The notes below the pieces were generated by a model. That model worked only from the letters and a program-made list of their open reading frames with translations. It did no database searches and was not told where the DNA came from. Position numbers and translations under genes: made by a program. From NCBI GenBank assembly GCA_019096065.1, contig JAGUCH010000002.1:9684501-9748500 (forward strand): 64,000 nt of DNA. The letters run 5' to 3'. This DNA is from Paracyclopina nana. Its lineage: Eukaryota; Arthropoda; Copepoda; Cyclopoida; Cyclopettidae. Shown here piece by piece: positions 10,566 to 23,300 of this stretch. Numbering within the stretch: the first letter of the stretch is position 1; the number at the start of each line of letters is the position of its first letter.

Positions 10566-11417
10566 ATGTCGGGGTCCGAAACGGGTTCCGAGGATGTGGG
10601 CGGCCGCGGCGGCGGTGGCGGAGGGGCTGGTGGCACTCCCAGCGGCAACGGTGGCGACCTCGCTTCGCGCACGCTCGTCCTCGAGTCCAAGCGGTTCTAC
10701 TTGGACGTCAAGGAGAACGCTCGCGGACGGTTCATCAAGATGGCCGAGATCAGCTCCGACGGCCGCAAGAACCAGATCATGATGACCTTGCCGACCGCTG
10801 CCCAGTTCCGCAAACATCTCGAGTCCATGATCGCCTTCTATCAAGGCCTCGAGGCCGTCGACCCGAGCAACTTGACGCAGGGCGAGCTACGGAGTGAGGT
10901 CATCATCAAGGAGGACAAGAAGTACCACGTGGATTTAAAGGTACGCACGCGCCTTTTGATTTGACGTACTTTTCATCCCGCTTAATTTTTTTTCCGGATT
11001 GTCAACAAACCGCCCGTTATTAGTTGTTACGTAACAATTACTGCTTTGACACTCTAGGAAAATGCCAGAGGCCGTTTCCTCAAAGTATCGGAGACTTTCA
11101 CGCGCGGCTACTCGCGCTTTCAAATCTTCATCCCCGCCGACGGCATGGAGGAGTTCAACAACCACCTCAAAGAGCTGATAGAGGAGTACGACGACGGCGA
11201 GGCCGACACCACCGCGCAAGCGCCTCACTCGAGGCACGTCCGCATCGAGAACAAGAACTTCTTCTTCTCCTGCAAGAAGAACGCGCAGGGACGCTACATC
11301 ATCATCAGCGAGGTCAAGGGCAACTTCCGCAACTCTATCCTCATCCCGGAGAGCGGATGGGATGATTTCCGCGACGTGTTCGACGAGTACACGAAGCAAT
11401 GCAAGGAGCAAGATTGA
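10566..11417 (+). CDS. PURA: Pur-alpha, purine-rich single-strand DNA/RNA-binding protein
   Basis: Two exons, 10566-10940 and 11058-11417, are joined in phase 0 by a 117-nt intron and give 244 aa. A Gly-rich N-terminal tract is followed by three PUR repeats. Repeat I has LVLESKRFYLDVKENARGRF, repeat II resumes across the splice with VDLK-ENARGRFLKVSE, and repeat III has VRIENKNFFFSCKKNAQGRY. Repeats I and II form the nucleic-acid-binding fold and repeat III mediates dimerisation. Pur-alpha binds GGN-rich single-stranded DNA and RNA and acts in transcription and mRNA transport. The C-terminal Gln/Glu-rich tail of vertebrate PURA is reduced to a few residues. The first exon is strongly GC-rich compared with its surroundings. 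Confidence 0.95.
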
Positions 11418-12179
11418 TTTGCGCTGATGCCAGCGTTGCTACGTAGTAGGGCGATACATATAGCGCTTTTTCCCTCCTCGTCGTCTATTATTATTATTGC
11501 AATCATACATATTTTTTCTCCTCTTTTCGTTCCGCGGTCGAGTTGCAAGCTCTGGACTGCCGCAGCTTACCACACAAAACCCACCCTAGTTGAGCGCATT
11601 TGAATGCCAAGTATTAGTCGCTGCTTGACAATTGGCAAAACTACCACTGATTTGAGTTTTCCTCGTCCAAAAAAATGATGAACTGTATTGGGCCATCATC
11701 CACTTTCCCCCCACTTTACTACTACGCTATGAATTGAGCGATTTTTCGTATTTGTTGTTGCAAGCTGCAAACTTTCCCCGTCGTATAATAATATATCTTA
11801 TATTCTATCTTGTTAACAGACATTTTCTGCGTTGAATTAAGATTTTTCCTCCAGTGGTTATGTTCAGCCATTATTGGAGCATCTGGCCGCTACACCGTTC
11901 CGGTCTTGAGAATGATTCCTCTTCATTCAAATGCTAAGTTTTTTGATTGAAAATACTCAAAAACCGCTTGGCACCCCACGTTAAGCATAATGGTCGACCG
12001 TTTATTATCTGAACACACGCACACACAAACACAACATGTAATAACTCTACTTTATGTACTACATCTCCTCTCATATAAGCGAGAATTATATATATTATAT
12101 TATCAACCAAGGTATGCAAATGAGCTGGCACTGCCACTGGTTGTACATTGCAAATGATTTAAGCTAAAGCTGAAATAAA
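11418..12179 (+). terminator. Pur-alpha 3' UTR with poly(A) signal
   Basis: An AT-rich non-coding stretch follows the Pur-alpha stop and ends in AATAAA at 12174-12179. This predicts a 3' UTR of about 0.77 kb, long for this compact locus. No ORF of note lies inside it. Confidence 0.55.
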
Positions 12180-12584
12180 GCTTTGTTCATCAACAAAGAA
12201 CCATTTCCGTATGTGCTTTCTGCCTCGCTCTCTTCCCCTCATAGCTGTCCTTCAGGCATGTACCGAAAGCGAAACTGTTTGCGATGAACTGGTTCTGTCT
12301 ATTTAAGGCTATCGCCGAGTGCTCCCTCTTGAAGGTAACTATAATGCATAGTGCACTCCAAGGACCCCAACTTTTGTTGAAAGTACTCGCGTTTTTTCAA
12401 TTAATTTCTCATGAGAAAATGGAACGATTTTCATCATTGAATTTTTTTCTTATTTCACAAAAAATCGTAAACTGGCTCATTTTCGACGCGATTTTGGCGA
12501 GGATTGACAACAAATCAACATTCTCACTTTTCGAAAGCAACCATGAATCGTGAGAATTAATTTTGATACTTTAGTGAAGAAGCT

Positions 12585-13571
12585 ATGAATCAAAAAGGAA
12601 GCTATTTGGCTCACGGCCTCAACCAACCTTCGTCGGCGGGAATTTCAAACCAGCTACTGAACCGTAGAAAGCAGATAAATACGCTTCAAATTTTCAATGA
12701 AAATGTCACAGAAGTGCGTCATGGCATTGAATATCGCATTAGCTTCGAAACGACCAACAAACTTTCCCTTATCATGGTGATATTTCTGCCTCCCGAATTT
12801 CCCTTACATTCTCGGCCTCACATTAAGGTTTATGCCACTCAAAACGGTTCCAACATCAGCCATCCGTGGCTTGGGCATGACAATTCAGTGATCGGGTCAC
12901 CGGGCTTGAACGCCTACAGCACTCACTCCGACCTTGGCCGAGTGGTTCAGGCCATCAGAAGAGAATTTGAGCGAAATCCACCTGTGTTTTGTCACAATGA
13001 ACACTTGGCTTTAATTAGTGATGCTGCAAGTCCACAAGTGGCCCTGCCAAACGTCAGAAATCAAGCTCACTCCTATCGCCAGGGTCCAAGCTCTCAGCAA
13101 TCTATTCCTGAAATCCAGAGGCTGAGCCCAGAAGAGCTGAAAAAAGTCCACGACAATCCGAAAGCATTTAATGTCTTCTTTCGCAATCTCGACCTTTCTA
13201 TGCTATCCCCAATAGAAAAACGATCGCATGATCTGGGAGAGAGCATCAATTCCATCATTGCGGCCAATAAAGAGGCTACTGCCAAGCTGAAGACCAAGCA
13301 CGAGGCGTTGATGGCTAAATCTGCAGAACTGGCCGTAATCAAGGAAAGGGTCAGCGGAGCTAGGAGCGACCTTCGTGCAGCATCCGCAAACCTGACCAAG
13401 TCCAATATATGTGATAAGCTACGCAAAGCTAGTCATTCTGATGAAACTGACAGTGAGAAGTGTGCTGATGAGTTTTTATCAGGTGTTTTGCCCCTGGACG
13501 ATTTCCTGGCCGATTACGTTCGCATTCGTACCAGGCATAACCTACGGAAGGCCAAATGTGAGAAAATGTGA
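12585..13571 (+). CDS. VPS37A: ESCRT-I subunit VPS37A
   Basis: A 328-aa intronless frame. Residues about 20-135 form a UEV-like (ubiquitin E2 variant) domain as in VPS37A, with the YRISFETTNKLSLIMVIFLPPEFPLHSRP strand-turn core and the LG-VVQAIRREFERNPP closing helix. Residues about 200-325 form the Mod(r) coiled-coil, which assembles with TSG101 and VPS28 in the ESCRT-I stalk, and the protein ends in a basic segment. ESCRT-I sorts ubiquitinated cargo into multivesicular bodies. The start ATG at 12585 precedes the UEV directly. A BEL retrotransposon begins 68 bp after the stop codon, and I see no AATAAA in that interval, so the natural 3' end of this gene is probably displaced by the insertion. 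Confidence 0.92.
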   Translation: MNQKGSYLAHGLNQPSSAGISNQLLNRRKQINTLQIFNENVTEVRHGIEYRISFETTNKLSLIMVIFLPPEFPLHSRPHIKVYATQNGSNISHPWLGHDNSVIGSPGLNAYSTHSDLGRVVQAIRREFERNPPVFCHNEHLALISDAASPQVALPNVRNQAHSYRQGPSSQQSIPEIQRLSPEELKKVHDNPKAFNVFFRNLDLSMLSPIEKRSHDLGESINSIIAANKEATAKLKTKHEALMAKSAELAVIKERVSGARSDLRAASANLTKSNICDKLRKASHSDETDSEKCADEFLSGVLPLDDFLADYVRIRTRHNLRKAKCEKM

Positions 13572-13639
13572 TCTACCATTGTAACTATCTGATCTATTAT
13601 TTGGAAGATACACTTGATGAACCAGCATGTAAATGGTGG

Positions 13640-14256
13640 TGTTACGGGCCGAAAGGCAGCGGCACTCAGCGCGCGCTGCGCTCCGTCTCCGTCAGCTTCG
13701 GCCTCAAGATCTCAGCGCCAAGTGCATTTTTGAATCAGTGTGAGAATTGCTTTGATCAAGAATAGATCTCTGTTTAAAATGTAGCTATATACTGGTATTT
13801 ATTTGATTAGTTGTTATGTTTGCTTAGTATTTTAGTTCTGTAGCCTGAAAAGTGCTGCATAGCCTGCTTTTGGATCAGGTCAAGCCTGACAGAAGCTTTT
13901 AGTATTGTCCTGCTTTTAGCTTAGCTACTTGTGGAGAAATCCACCTCATTGTCTCACACTCACTGCTTTATGAATGAAAAGGACACTTTTATGAGTTTTT
14001 GGAGCAGGAAACTGCTTCTAGGGTCATTTTATTGGCATCTCTCATTTATTGGGGACATACTTTGTCTACTTGTGCTGCATCCAAGCACTGAGGGCAGTGG
14101 ATCTGGACCTTTGGAGTTCCCTTGGTAGACCAGCCATCGTGGAACTGTGGAGGATTTCGCTGTGGAAGCGGCCTTTCTCTATTGAAGCAGCCTCCTAGGT
14201 CTTCACAGTCCTCTCCAGGACGCCGAAGCCATCACCGGGCAAGGGGGACTTCAACA
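13640..14256 (+). repeat. 5' LTR of the BEL/Pao element
   Basis: 617 bp, starting TGTTACGGGCC and ending CTTCAACA. It contains a TATA-like GCTATATAC about 145 bp in, which may serve the element promoter. No AATAAA hexamer was seen, so polyadenylation must use a variant signal. The copy at 28200-28816 has the same length and boundaries. Confidence 0.93.
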
Positions 14257-14258
14257 AG

Positions 14259-14276
14259 TGGCGCCCAACGTGGGGC
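14259..14276 (+). promoter_or_regulatory. Primer binding site, tRNA-Lys type
   Basis: TGGCGCCCAACGTGGGGC lies 2 nt after the LTR end. This 18-mer is complementary to the 3' end of tRNA-Lys(1,2) as used by several retroviruses and retroelements. It fixes the LTR boundary and the direction of the element. Confidence 0.9.
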
Positions 14277-14305
14277 ATCCGAGCCCCTGACCTTGCAAAG
14301 AGTCC

Positions 14306-17300
14306 ATGACCAAATCTAATAGGTTCATTGAGTCCACTCCTGTCCCAGAGAGATATAGTAGACGAGTCAGAGGAGAAGCTCCTGAGCGAGGTAACATACT
14401 TCCCAATCTAGAACTATCACCTCTGCGAGAAGCCAGAACTAACGTTCAAAGACTACGACGGCTTGCTGGACTAGAAATAGTCGAAAGCTCTTCTTCTGGA
14501 TCCTCGCTAGACTCGTCCAGGCGCTCGGTGAGATCTCGTATTGGAGACTCTACCGATTCATATCAGTGGATTAACGAGATCGAGGAGTTTAGACGCTCCA
14601 TTCTACAGGGCCCAGATCCGATAGAAGATCTTGTCCCAGCGGTTCCAGCGTCCTTGTCCTTTGACGCTCAGCACGCCTCAAGTACATCGAGCTCCATCTT
14701 TTCGGCGGAAACGTCCGAGGATCCTCTTTACGCGATTTCTGAAACATCGCCATTTCACGGCTTTGATAGCATAAGTAGAGAGATGCAGCGTACTCCGAAT
14801 AATTCTGGCGTCGCCAGGAACATCTTGTCAAGCCTCAGTGGGGGACAAGAAGGGGGAAACCTCGATTCACCCCAGCCTGGACCATCCAACGCTGGAGCTG
14901 CTAACGCAGCGTCATCTTCTTCCGATGCTCCCGCAGGTTCTGCCAATGCCTCAATTTCCACCTCAGGAACTAGCACGTCTCATAGCCAAGCTGAGGGGAG
15001 CGGTCAAGCTCCTGATCAAAATGTGGCTACCTCGACTGGCCAGCAAGGCTATTATCCGATGCCTCAAATGGGCATGCAGTTCCCAGGGGGCTACTATCCT
15101 GCCCAAAATCATCCTTCCGCCGCGCCCAATCAAGGATACATGGGCATTCCTAATCAAGGTTTTTATCCTAACATGCCCATGTTTAACCCGATGTTCATGC
15201 ATCCTCAGATGTATCAGTACGCAATGCAACAGGGTGCGCAATCCTTCCCTCAAGAAGTTGCCCTGCAGCCGACTACTGCTCAATCTGTAGCACTGATAAC
15301 GGTCGTTTCCACTCAATCCGGATCCTCTGGTGAAGCCGCAGGTGATTTGCCTAACATGCCCGAATCATCTCTTCAGCCGCCAAAAAGGAAACGAAGTGCC
15401 GAAAGGCGCGAACCGGATGAAGGTGGACTAGCAGGAGGAAACTCCCAACCTCCCAAGGGAATTGGGCATCAAAAAGGGAAGGCCCCTCTAGGTAGATACA
15501 AGGCAGCTGCCAATCCTGCGAACCGAGCCGGAGAGTATACTCCCAGAGGAACCCGATCGAGACCTAATGCTGCCAAACCTACTCAGGCAGGCCTGAATGA
15601 CATGCGAGACGCTCAAGCGGAGGCTCTCGCCATAACCGAAAGGTTGCAAGACCAGTTCAGGGTCATTCTGCCATATGTGTCTCAACAAAGGAAAGCCTTA
15701 TTGGAAGGCCAACAAAGAGCCACTGCTGAGCAGCTCAATTCAGCAAAGAATGCCCTCTCTGGATACTTGAAAGAGTTAAACTCCTCCAGGGTTGCTTACG
15801 ACAAGGCAGTGGTGGTTGCTAGAGTGGAGCCATCAGTACAGCTGCAGGCTGCGTTCTCGAAGTGCTATAACGGCGTGCAGAAACTTCTTTTTTCTGTGGA
15901 GGACCTGATCCGATTCAGAAATGAATACGCCGCCAAGCAGATGCGTCAAGCTCAACAAGCACAGGAGAAAAGAGCAAAGGTCCCTCAACCGGGAACTGGC
16001 CAGCCAAACACCGACAACAATGTCATAGCTCCGCTTCAGCCAATCAGAGACGAGCAACCCGGACATCAACCAATAAGAAACGCGTCCGGCAGCGCAGCAG
16101 CCTCGTACGAAGGAATGACAGTTCGTGACATCGTAGCCGCGCAAGAAAGCACTGGCGACTACACGGTTGGAACTCCTTTGCCGCAGGATTGGGACGACGA
16201 TGGAAACATCACAGGAAACTATTTAGTGGAATTTGCAGCCAATAATCAGGGCGTCAGGCTCCTGAGGAGGGATTCTATGGAAATTTTCCATCTGGACCAA
16301 CAACAGGCTGACTTTCCTGCCACCAAACTTTGGCTCAGAGACCTTGTCAGAGCCGGGCCTAATGAAATTGACAGGGCCCTCAGTCAACATTACGCTATCA
16401 GGCCTCCACCTAAGCTAAGGCCGGACGCAGGCCCCGAGGAAACTCTCAGAAGTTTGCGGTCAATGGAGAGCTTTCATCATCAGAGAAATCTGAGTGAAAC
16501 GCAACAATCAAATGCCACTTCCATCACGCGGAGAAATTTCATGCAAGTTGCCCTGGCCTACGCAGACAACCTGTCATTGCTGAAGGACGGCACAAATGCA
16601 GTTCGGCAGCTCATAGACGAGAGAGCCCCATTGGAACATCTCACTCGCCAGAGGCAGGTATATACAGAAATTATCGGATCATATATGCAGGCCCGGGACG
16701 GCATCGTGGAGTGCAACGAGCCACCTCCAGCAGCGGATGAGAGCGTCATGAGAACCGCTTTGAACTTGCAAACGGAACTTGACGATTATATCGCTGCCCG
16801 AAACGACATCGAAGCACAACGAGAAAGGATTCAAAGGATGGCGGCTGCTCATCCTCAAAGGCCTCCTACGTGCTACGGAAATCAACAGGCCATAGCACAA
16901 ACTACGAGTACCACTTGGACACATGCCAACCCCATCTCTACCCACACAAGTTTGAGGTCGAATGCCCCGGAATTCCAGCCTCACAACAGTTTTGCCACTG
17001 CGCCACTCTTACCGCAGATGCATCAGGCTCAATCATGGGCTCAGCCTCCACCGTTGCAGCCTCCACGGTTGTTGCAGCCCCCACCGATGCATTTTCCTCC
17101 AGTGATGCCCCCACCACAATGGGGAAATCCGATGGCATCAGAGCCAGCGGTCATGGCACACCCAATGGGGGGAGGCCAAAATCCTCCGACGCGGTTCACG
17201 CAATGGCAACCTCGGGCCTACTACCCGCAAGTGGAGACCCATGTACCACGCGAGTACCGCCAACCGCCGCCGCCGCCGCAATATAGGCAAAATCCAAGGC

Positions 17301-20300
17301 CACGAAACATACCCAGAGGAGATCATGATGAAGCCGGCTGGGGAAACCCAAACCAAGCCAATCAGGTGCCGACAAATCAAGAAGACTGGCCTTATGTACG
17401 CTGGGAACCGCGCAACTTTTACGGGAAGTCCAGTCTCAAGCTATCGCAGGTAGAAATACCAAAGTTTGATGGGTGGCATCCAACAGAATACTATCGTTTC
17501 AAAGAGAGGTTCAAGTCCTTTGTGCATAGTGATGCAGCTATGTCCATCAGCGAAAAGTGGGCCAGGTTGCTGGACAGCACCCAAGGTGGGCCTGCTGGAG
17601 ATCTGGTGGACGAGTTCAGCAAGGATGAGGATGGTTATTATGAAGCTCTCGAAAGTCTCGAAAGAGAATTCGGAAACGATAAGCTTCAATTCGACTACTT
17701 TATGCAAGAATTGTCAGAGCTCACCCCCTTGGACATGACTGACCCAGAGAACGTGATGAATGCGCGCAAACTAATAAATCGTATTCATAAGCACTTAGTC
17801 AATTCGGGTAGCTATCATGGAGAAATCCAGGACAGCACTATATTTCGTAGTCTGAAACTTACCCCGACGACACAATTGATGGTCAATCAACTTCTGATGG
17901 CTGAGAAGCGCACCCACATGACCTTTCAGCTCTTCAGGGACTGGACGGCCCACCATCAGCGCATTGAGAGGTGTCAAGGCTACAACAAGTCGGCATCTAA
18001 AGCTGAAAAATCAAAAAAGGCAGCACCGAAAGGAGTTCACGCCTTCCAGATGTCGAACTCACCTTCTTGGGAACCTATGGATGAAGACGATTTCCACTCG
18101 AGCAAACCACGCAATCAACCCGTCGCACTTAATCATGTTGCCATGCATCCAGCAGCTCAGAACTTCTCTGCAAAACCCGGCCCAGAAATGGGGGACTACG
18201 CGGATGAGGAGGAGCTGCCAGTCTTCAATGAGTCCGGCATGGTCACCATCATGTCAGTTTCAAAGGGAGATCAAAGGTATTTCACGAAGTGCCCGGAATG
18301 CGACACGACAGAGCACATGCTATACAATTGTCCTCATTTGCTGGCAATGCACGCAGTAGGCAGGCTAAAAAAGGCAAGAGATTTCAAGGCATGCTTTCGC
18401 TGCCTGGGGGGCGTTCATCAAGTGTATGAATGCCGGAAGAACTGGAGCTGCAAAGAATGCGGGTCCAAAACCCACCACAACCTCTTGCATGACGCATGGA
18501 AGTCTAAGCCCGCCGATGCCAAACCACAAGAACCTGTCAAAAGAAAAGAGGATGACCAAAAGGAAAGGCTAGAAGAATTAGAAAAGAGAGTGGCTATGCT
18601 TATGGTAAAAAAGTCGTCGTCGCCGGTCACCACCAATCTTTTCACAGGCCACAGCACATACGCAGGCGGCAGGGGCAAAACGGACTACAAGGACCCTGAA
18701 AAAGATGAAAGAACTGCGCCGGTTTGTGTCGCTATAAAAGATGAAAGTCATGAGTTACCTGACGGAGCCCAAGGCGAAAGCCAACTCGCAGCTGCCATAG
18801 TCAAGGACCCCGATGGATGGGATGAGATTGATCCTCTCAAGACAGAGACCGAAAGGCCAGAAGTGGTCAATTGCCTTGCCACAGCAGAAGAAGGACTCCT
18901 GAGCTTCTGCGTCGTGCCCATCATGGTCGCAAACCCCGAAACAGGACAATTCGTCAAAGTTAACGCGTTCCTGGATACGGGAGCTCAGCTTTCGATGGTC
19001 ACTGACAACTTGGCAGCCAAATTGGGCCTGAAAGGGCCAAAAGATGACCAAACGCTAAAAATGATAGCTACAACCCTTAATTTGCCAAGCAGGTTGGTCA
19101 ATCTGAGGGTTAAAGCAGTGGGGGGAGATAAACATTATGATCTGCCAGTACATACACTCACCGAACTGCCATCTTCCATCAACACGCCTCCAATCAACAA
19201 GTTAAAGCAAAAATTCAAAATTTTGAAAGATTTTAATCTGCCGACTTATGCGAGAAATCCGCATCCCGACATTTTACTTGGTCTAGACTGCTTTAACCTC
19301 ATCATGCCCACTAAGATTTTGCATCAAAGGGCAGGAGACCCGTATGTTTATGAGTGTGAGCTGGGAACGGTCCTCACCTATTACGATCCCACTGCTGGCC
19401 AAAATGGCAAGGAAAAAGTGGTGGCGTTCGCTGCTTTGGCCTCCACCAGGGAATTTGATCTTCAAGAGCCTCCAGGGGTCCTAGTTTGCGACCAATGCAA
19501 CAGGGCATCCGGTCCTCCTATTGAAAGCCTGCAAGCGATGTGGGAATTTGATCGGCCCCAGGTGGATGCAGCTCCCACAATGAGCATAAATGACCAGAAA
19601 GCCCTGGACATATTGGTAAGCACCATCACTCAGCTGGAAAACAAAGCTTATCAGATGAGGCCGATGTGGAAAGACGGGGAGCCTCGGTTCACATGTAACA
19701 GGCTCAGAGTAATGAAGTCCACCGCTTGTCTAGAAAGGAAACTTTTCTTGCACGATGAAGCCACATATGACAAAGCCACGGAAGAAATTCTAGAATGGCT
19801 CCGTTTAGGATTCATCAGAGCTCTTGACCCTTTGGTGGACAATCTGGATGACGGCAACTATCTGGACTGGCTGCTGGTCGAAAGGCCAGACAAACCATCG
19901 ATGCCAGTTCGAGTAGTCTTTGACGGTGCGAGAAAGCATTTCGGCAAAAGCCTGAACGACGCTCTGCTTCCTGGACCCAAACTCCAAAGGAATGTATTTG
20001 AGATCCTCGTGGGTGCCAGAGAGAAGCCCGTAATGCTTGTAGCAGACATCTCCAAGATGTTTTTGCGTTTCAAGCTGGATCCGGAATCAAGGAAGTTTCA
20101 TAGGTTTGTCTGGCAAGGTGTTTGTTACGAGGCCACCTCTGTGGTTTTCGGAACGGCCTCAGCACCATGCATGGCCACCTTCGCCATGAAGCACCACATT
20201 TCCAAGTTCCAGGAAACCCACCCACAGGCCTTCAGAATCCTGGACAAGTTCCTATATGTGGACGACGTGTTTGCCTCAGTGGAGGACGTCGCGGAGGCCA

Positions 20301-23300
20301 AGGAGGCCATTAGCCAGATATTAGAAGTGGGCGAAGCTGGCTCGATGCCCTTTCGAAAGTGGGGCAGCAGCGCTCCAGAAGCACTTGTTGACGTGGATCA
20401 AGACTTAATCTTACCTGGGTTTCAAGTCCAAGCCGAGGACGCTGACGTGACCAAGGCTCTCGGCATGTACGTGGATTGCGTGGGCGACCAAATTGTCTTC
20501 CAGCCCCCTGATGCCGAGTTTATGTGCCAATCCCCCCTCACGATGAGAATGATGGCGCAGTTTGTGCCACGTCTACACGATCCACTCAACTTGTTGTCGC
20601 CATTTATCCTGAAAGGGAAACGGTTGATCCAAAGAATATGGCAACTTAAGATGCTCTTTGAAATAGAATGGGACACGGCGCTAGAAATGGTAGATCATCC
20701 AGAAATGGTAGAGATTTTAAAGGAATGGAAGGACTATGTTCGTCAGGTGAAAGCCATCGAGCTATTTAGACTCCCAAGGGCAGTCCGGATTAGCTTTGCT
20801 GATAAGATTGAAATGCACGTTTTTACCGACGCTAGTGAGGCAGCCAAGGGAGCATGCGCTTACATCAGGACCGTCTACCCCACTGGTGCCGTGGATTGTG
20901 TACTCATGGCAGCGCGTCTTAACCTCGCGTCCTTGAGACAGATTAGATCGATGCCAGAAATGGAATTGAATGGCTGTGTCTTGGGCTCAGAGCTGTGCTA
21001 TGACCTGGAGAAATCCATGGAAAGAATAGACAGCATTACTTTGTGGACCGATTCCCAGTGTGCACTCACCTGGATTTGTAAGCCCGCTGGCAACTGGAGA
21101 GGCTATGTGGCACGTAGGGTGACCTCCATTTATGATACCACGCACAAGCACCAGTGGAAACACGTCCCAGGCAGACTTAACTCTTCGGATTACATCACCA
21201 GAGGCATGACTATTGAGGAATTAGCTGCCAGTGACACCTGGCTCCATGGGCCGGCGTTCTTGAGGGGTCCTGAAAAGGACTGGCCAAAATGGACACCTGT
21301 TGTCACCGACGATGAGAAGGCTGCCATAGACGGTTACATGAAGCTGCGCAAGGTACCTGGAGCCACTATAAAAGCCGGAAAAAAGGTGGTGAAGAAGCTC
21401 GTGATGCTCGCCACTTTCGAACAATTGGGCAGGTACACCATCCCAGAATATTTGAAGCCATCAGCTGGGACAATGGAGCGCTGGACCCAGGCCAGGGTCA
21501 TGCCATGCCCTGTTCGTATGGAGGACTTTTCTTCCTGGAAAAGAATGGTGAGAGCCTTGTGCATTGCCGAAAGGTACCAGACTCAGCTTGATTATCCTTG
21601 GGAAGAAATTCCTAAAGGCCGTCCTTCGCAAGCGGAATTTGACCAAGTTGAGAAGAAACTGGTGGTGTGGATACAACAAAAAGAATACGGACCAGAGATC
21701 GATGCCTTCTTGGCAAAAGGGGAGTGGCCGAAAGGATCAAAATTAGGGCCACTAGATCCTTACATTGGACCAGACGGAGAAATTCGTACTCGAGGGAGAC
21801 TTGACGCCACCACTGCAGTGTGGGTGGGGCGAAGGCAGTTGATTGTCCCTGGGCCAGCGAGGAAACTCATCCTGGAAGACCTCCACCAACAATTAGGCCA
21901 TGGCTACGGCAGAAATAGATATTTGACAGAAGCTCAAATTAAATACTGGCTGCCAGGCTCTAAGAATGTGATCCGGTCCATCTTAAAAGGGTGTGCCATG
22001 TGCACGCGCTGGATAGCCAAGCAGGCGCCCCCACACATGGGGTTGTTGCCCCCTCACACGATCCCCATCACAGAATTTCTTCCTTTCCGCTACACGAGCG
22101 TGGACATGTGTGGGCCTTTTGCTACCTCATTCAACCGGGAGACCTACAAGATGTACATTATTGTTTTTATATGCGCCCATAGCAAGGCCATTCATTGCGA
22201 GGAGGTGATAGACATTACCTCAGAATCACTCATGAGAGCGATTGAGCTGTTTGTGGCAAGACGAGGATGTCCATATGCTCTTCGGTCCGACAATGGCAGC
22301 AACTTTGTGGGGTGCAGAGAGGACCTGAGGGTCAACCCTCGATACACTGAGCTGAAGCAAAGCCTGCAGACACTTGACTGGGATCGAGTGAGGCAGTTTG
22401 GAGGCCATATCGGAATAGTTGAGTGGTCTTTGTCACCTCCATGGGCGCCTCACTTCAACGGCCTCGCCGAGGCTGGAATAAAAATATTCAAGCGAGCTTT
22501 CTACAGAGAGTTCCATAGGAAAGTTACGCCATTGGAGGACTTCCGCTACATCATGGTGAAAGCCGAGGGTTTCGTGAATGGGCGCCCCATTGGAGAGGTG
22601 GACGGGCACTTCATCACGCCGAATCATTTTCTCACCCGAGGTCCGCCTGGAGAGGCTCTCCCTGTCATCAAGAAGGAAGCCTTACAGACACTGGAAAAGA
22701 GATATATTCTATTGGACTCCATACTGCAACGCATGTGGGAGTTTTTCGCGGAGGAGCTGGTACAGAAGTTAAAAAGGACCCCCAAGTGGACTAAGTATAG
22801 GGAAACCTTGCTTAAGGGGGACGTCGTGGCCGTGCTCGATCAGAGGATGTCTGAGCGACGCTACTACTGGCCTCTAGGGATCGTGGAAAAGGTAGTTCTG
22901 GATCAGGATGGAGAAGTCCGCAGAGCTTTCGTTAAAATGATCCCACCAGGTCCGCCAGAAGAAGAAAAGTTACCGGTGATTTACGAGAAAGCCACCCAGG
23001 ACCTGATTCCACTCGAAGTTTTGCGGGAGTCTCAACAGATGCTGCAATGGCCAAGGGCCCGATGGGCGAAAGCCCCTGAAATGAAGCAGCTCCAAGACGA
23101 CGACGACTGGGAAAGCCTCGACAGACTGAACCAAGACTTGAATACGCCTGGAGCACTGGCACTGCACTTTTCACAATTCAAGGACGCAAGAAGCACTGAA
23201 GTTGACACTCATCAGGTTGATTTCACTGGACCACTTCCTCGTCCGCTACGTAAGAGCTCTACAAATGAGAACGACAGCAACGCCATCGAGGCTGCCGTTC

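Noticed and set aside
10287-10844. 185-codon frame antisense to Pur-alpha exon 1
   Set aside because: It is a shadow of the GC-rich coding strand, with no protein-like motifs.
12284-12553. 89-codon frame just upstream of VPS37A
   Set aside because: It has no resemblance to VPS37 N-termini and is not needed, since VPS37A has its own ATG at 12585 directly before the UEV domain.
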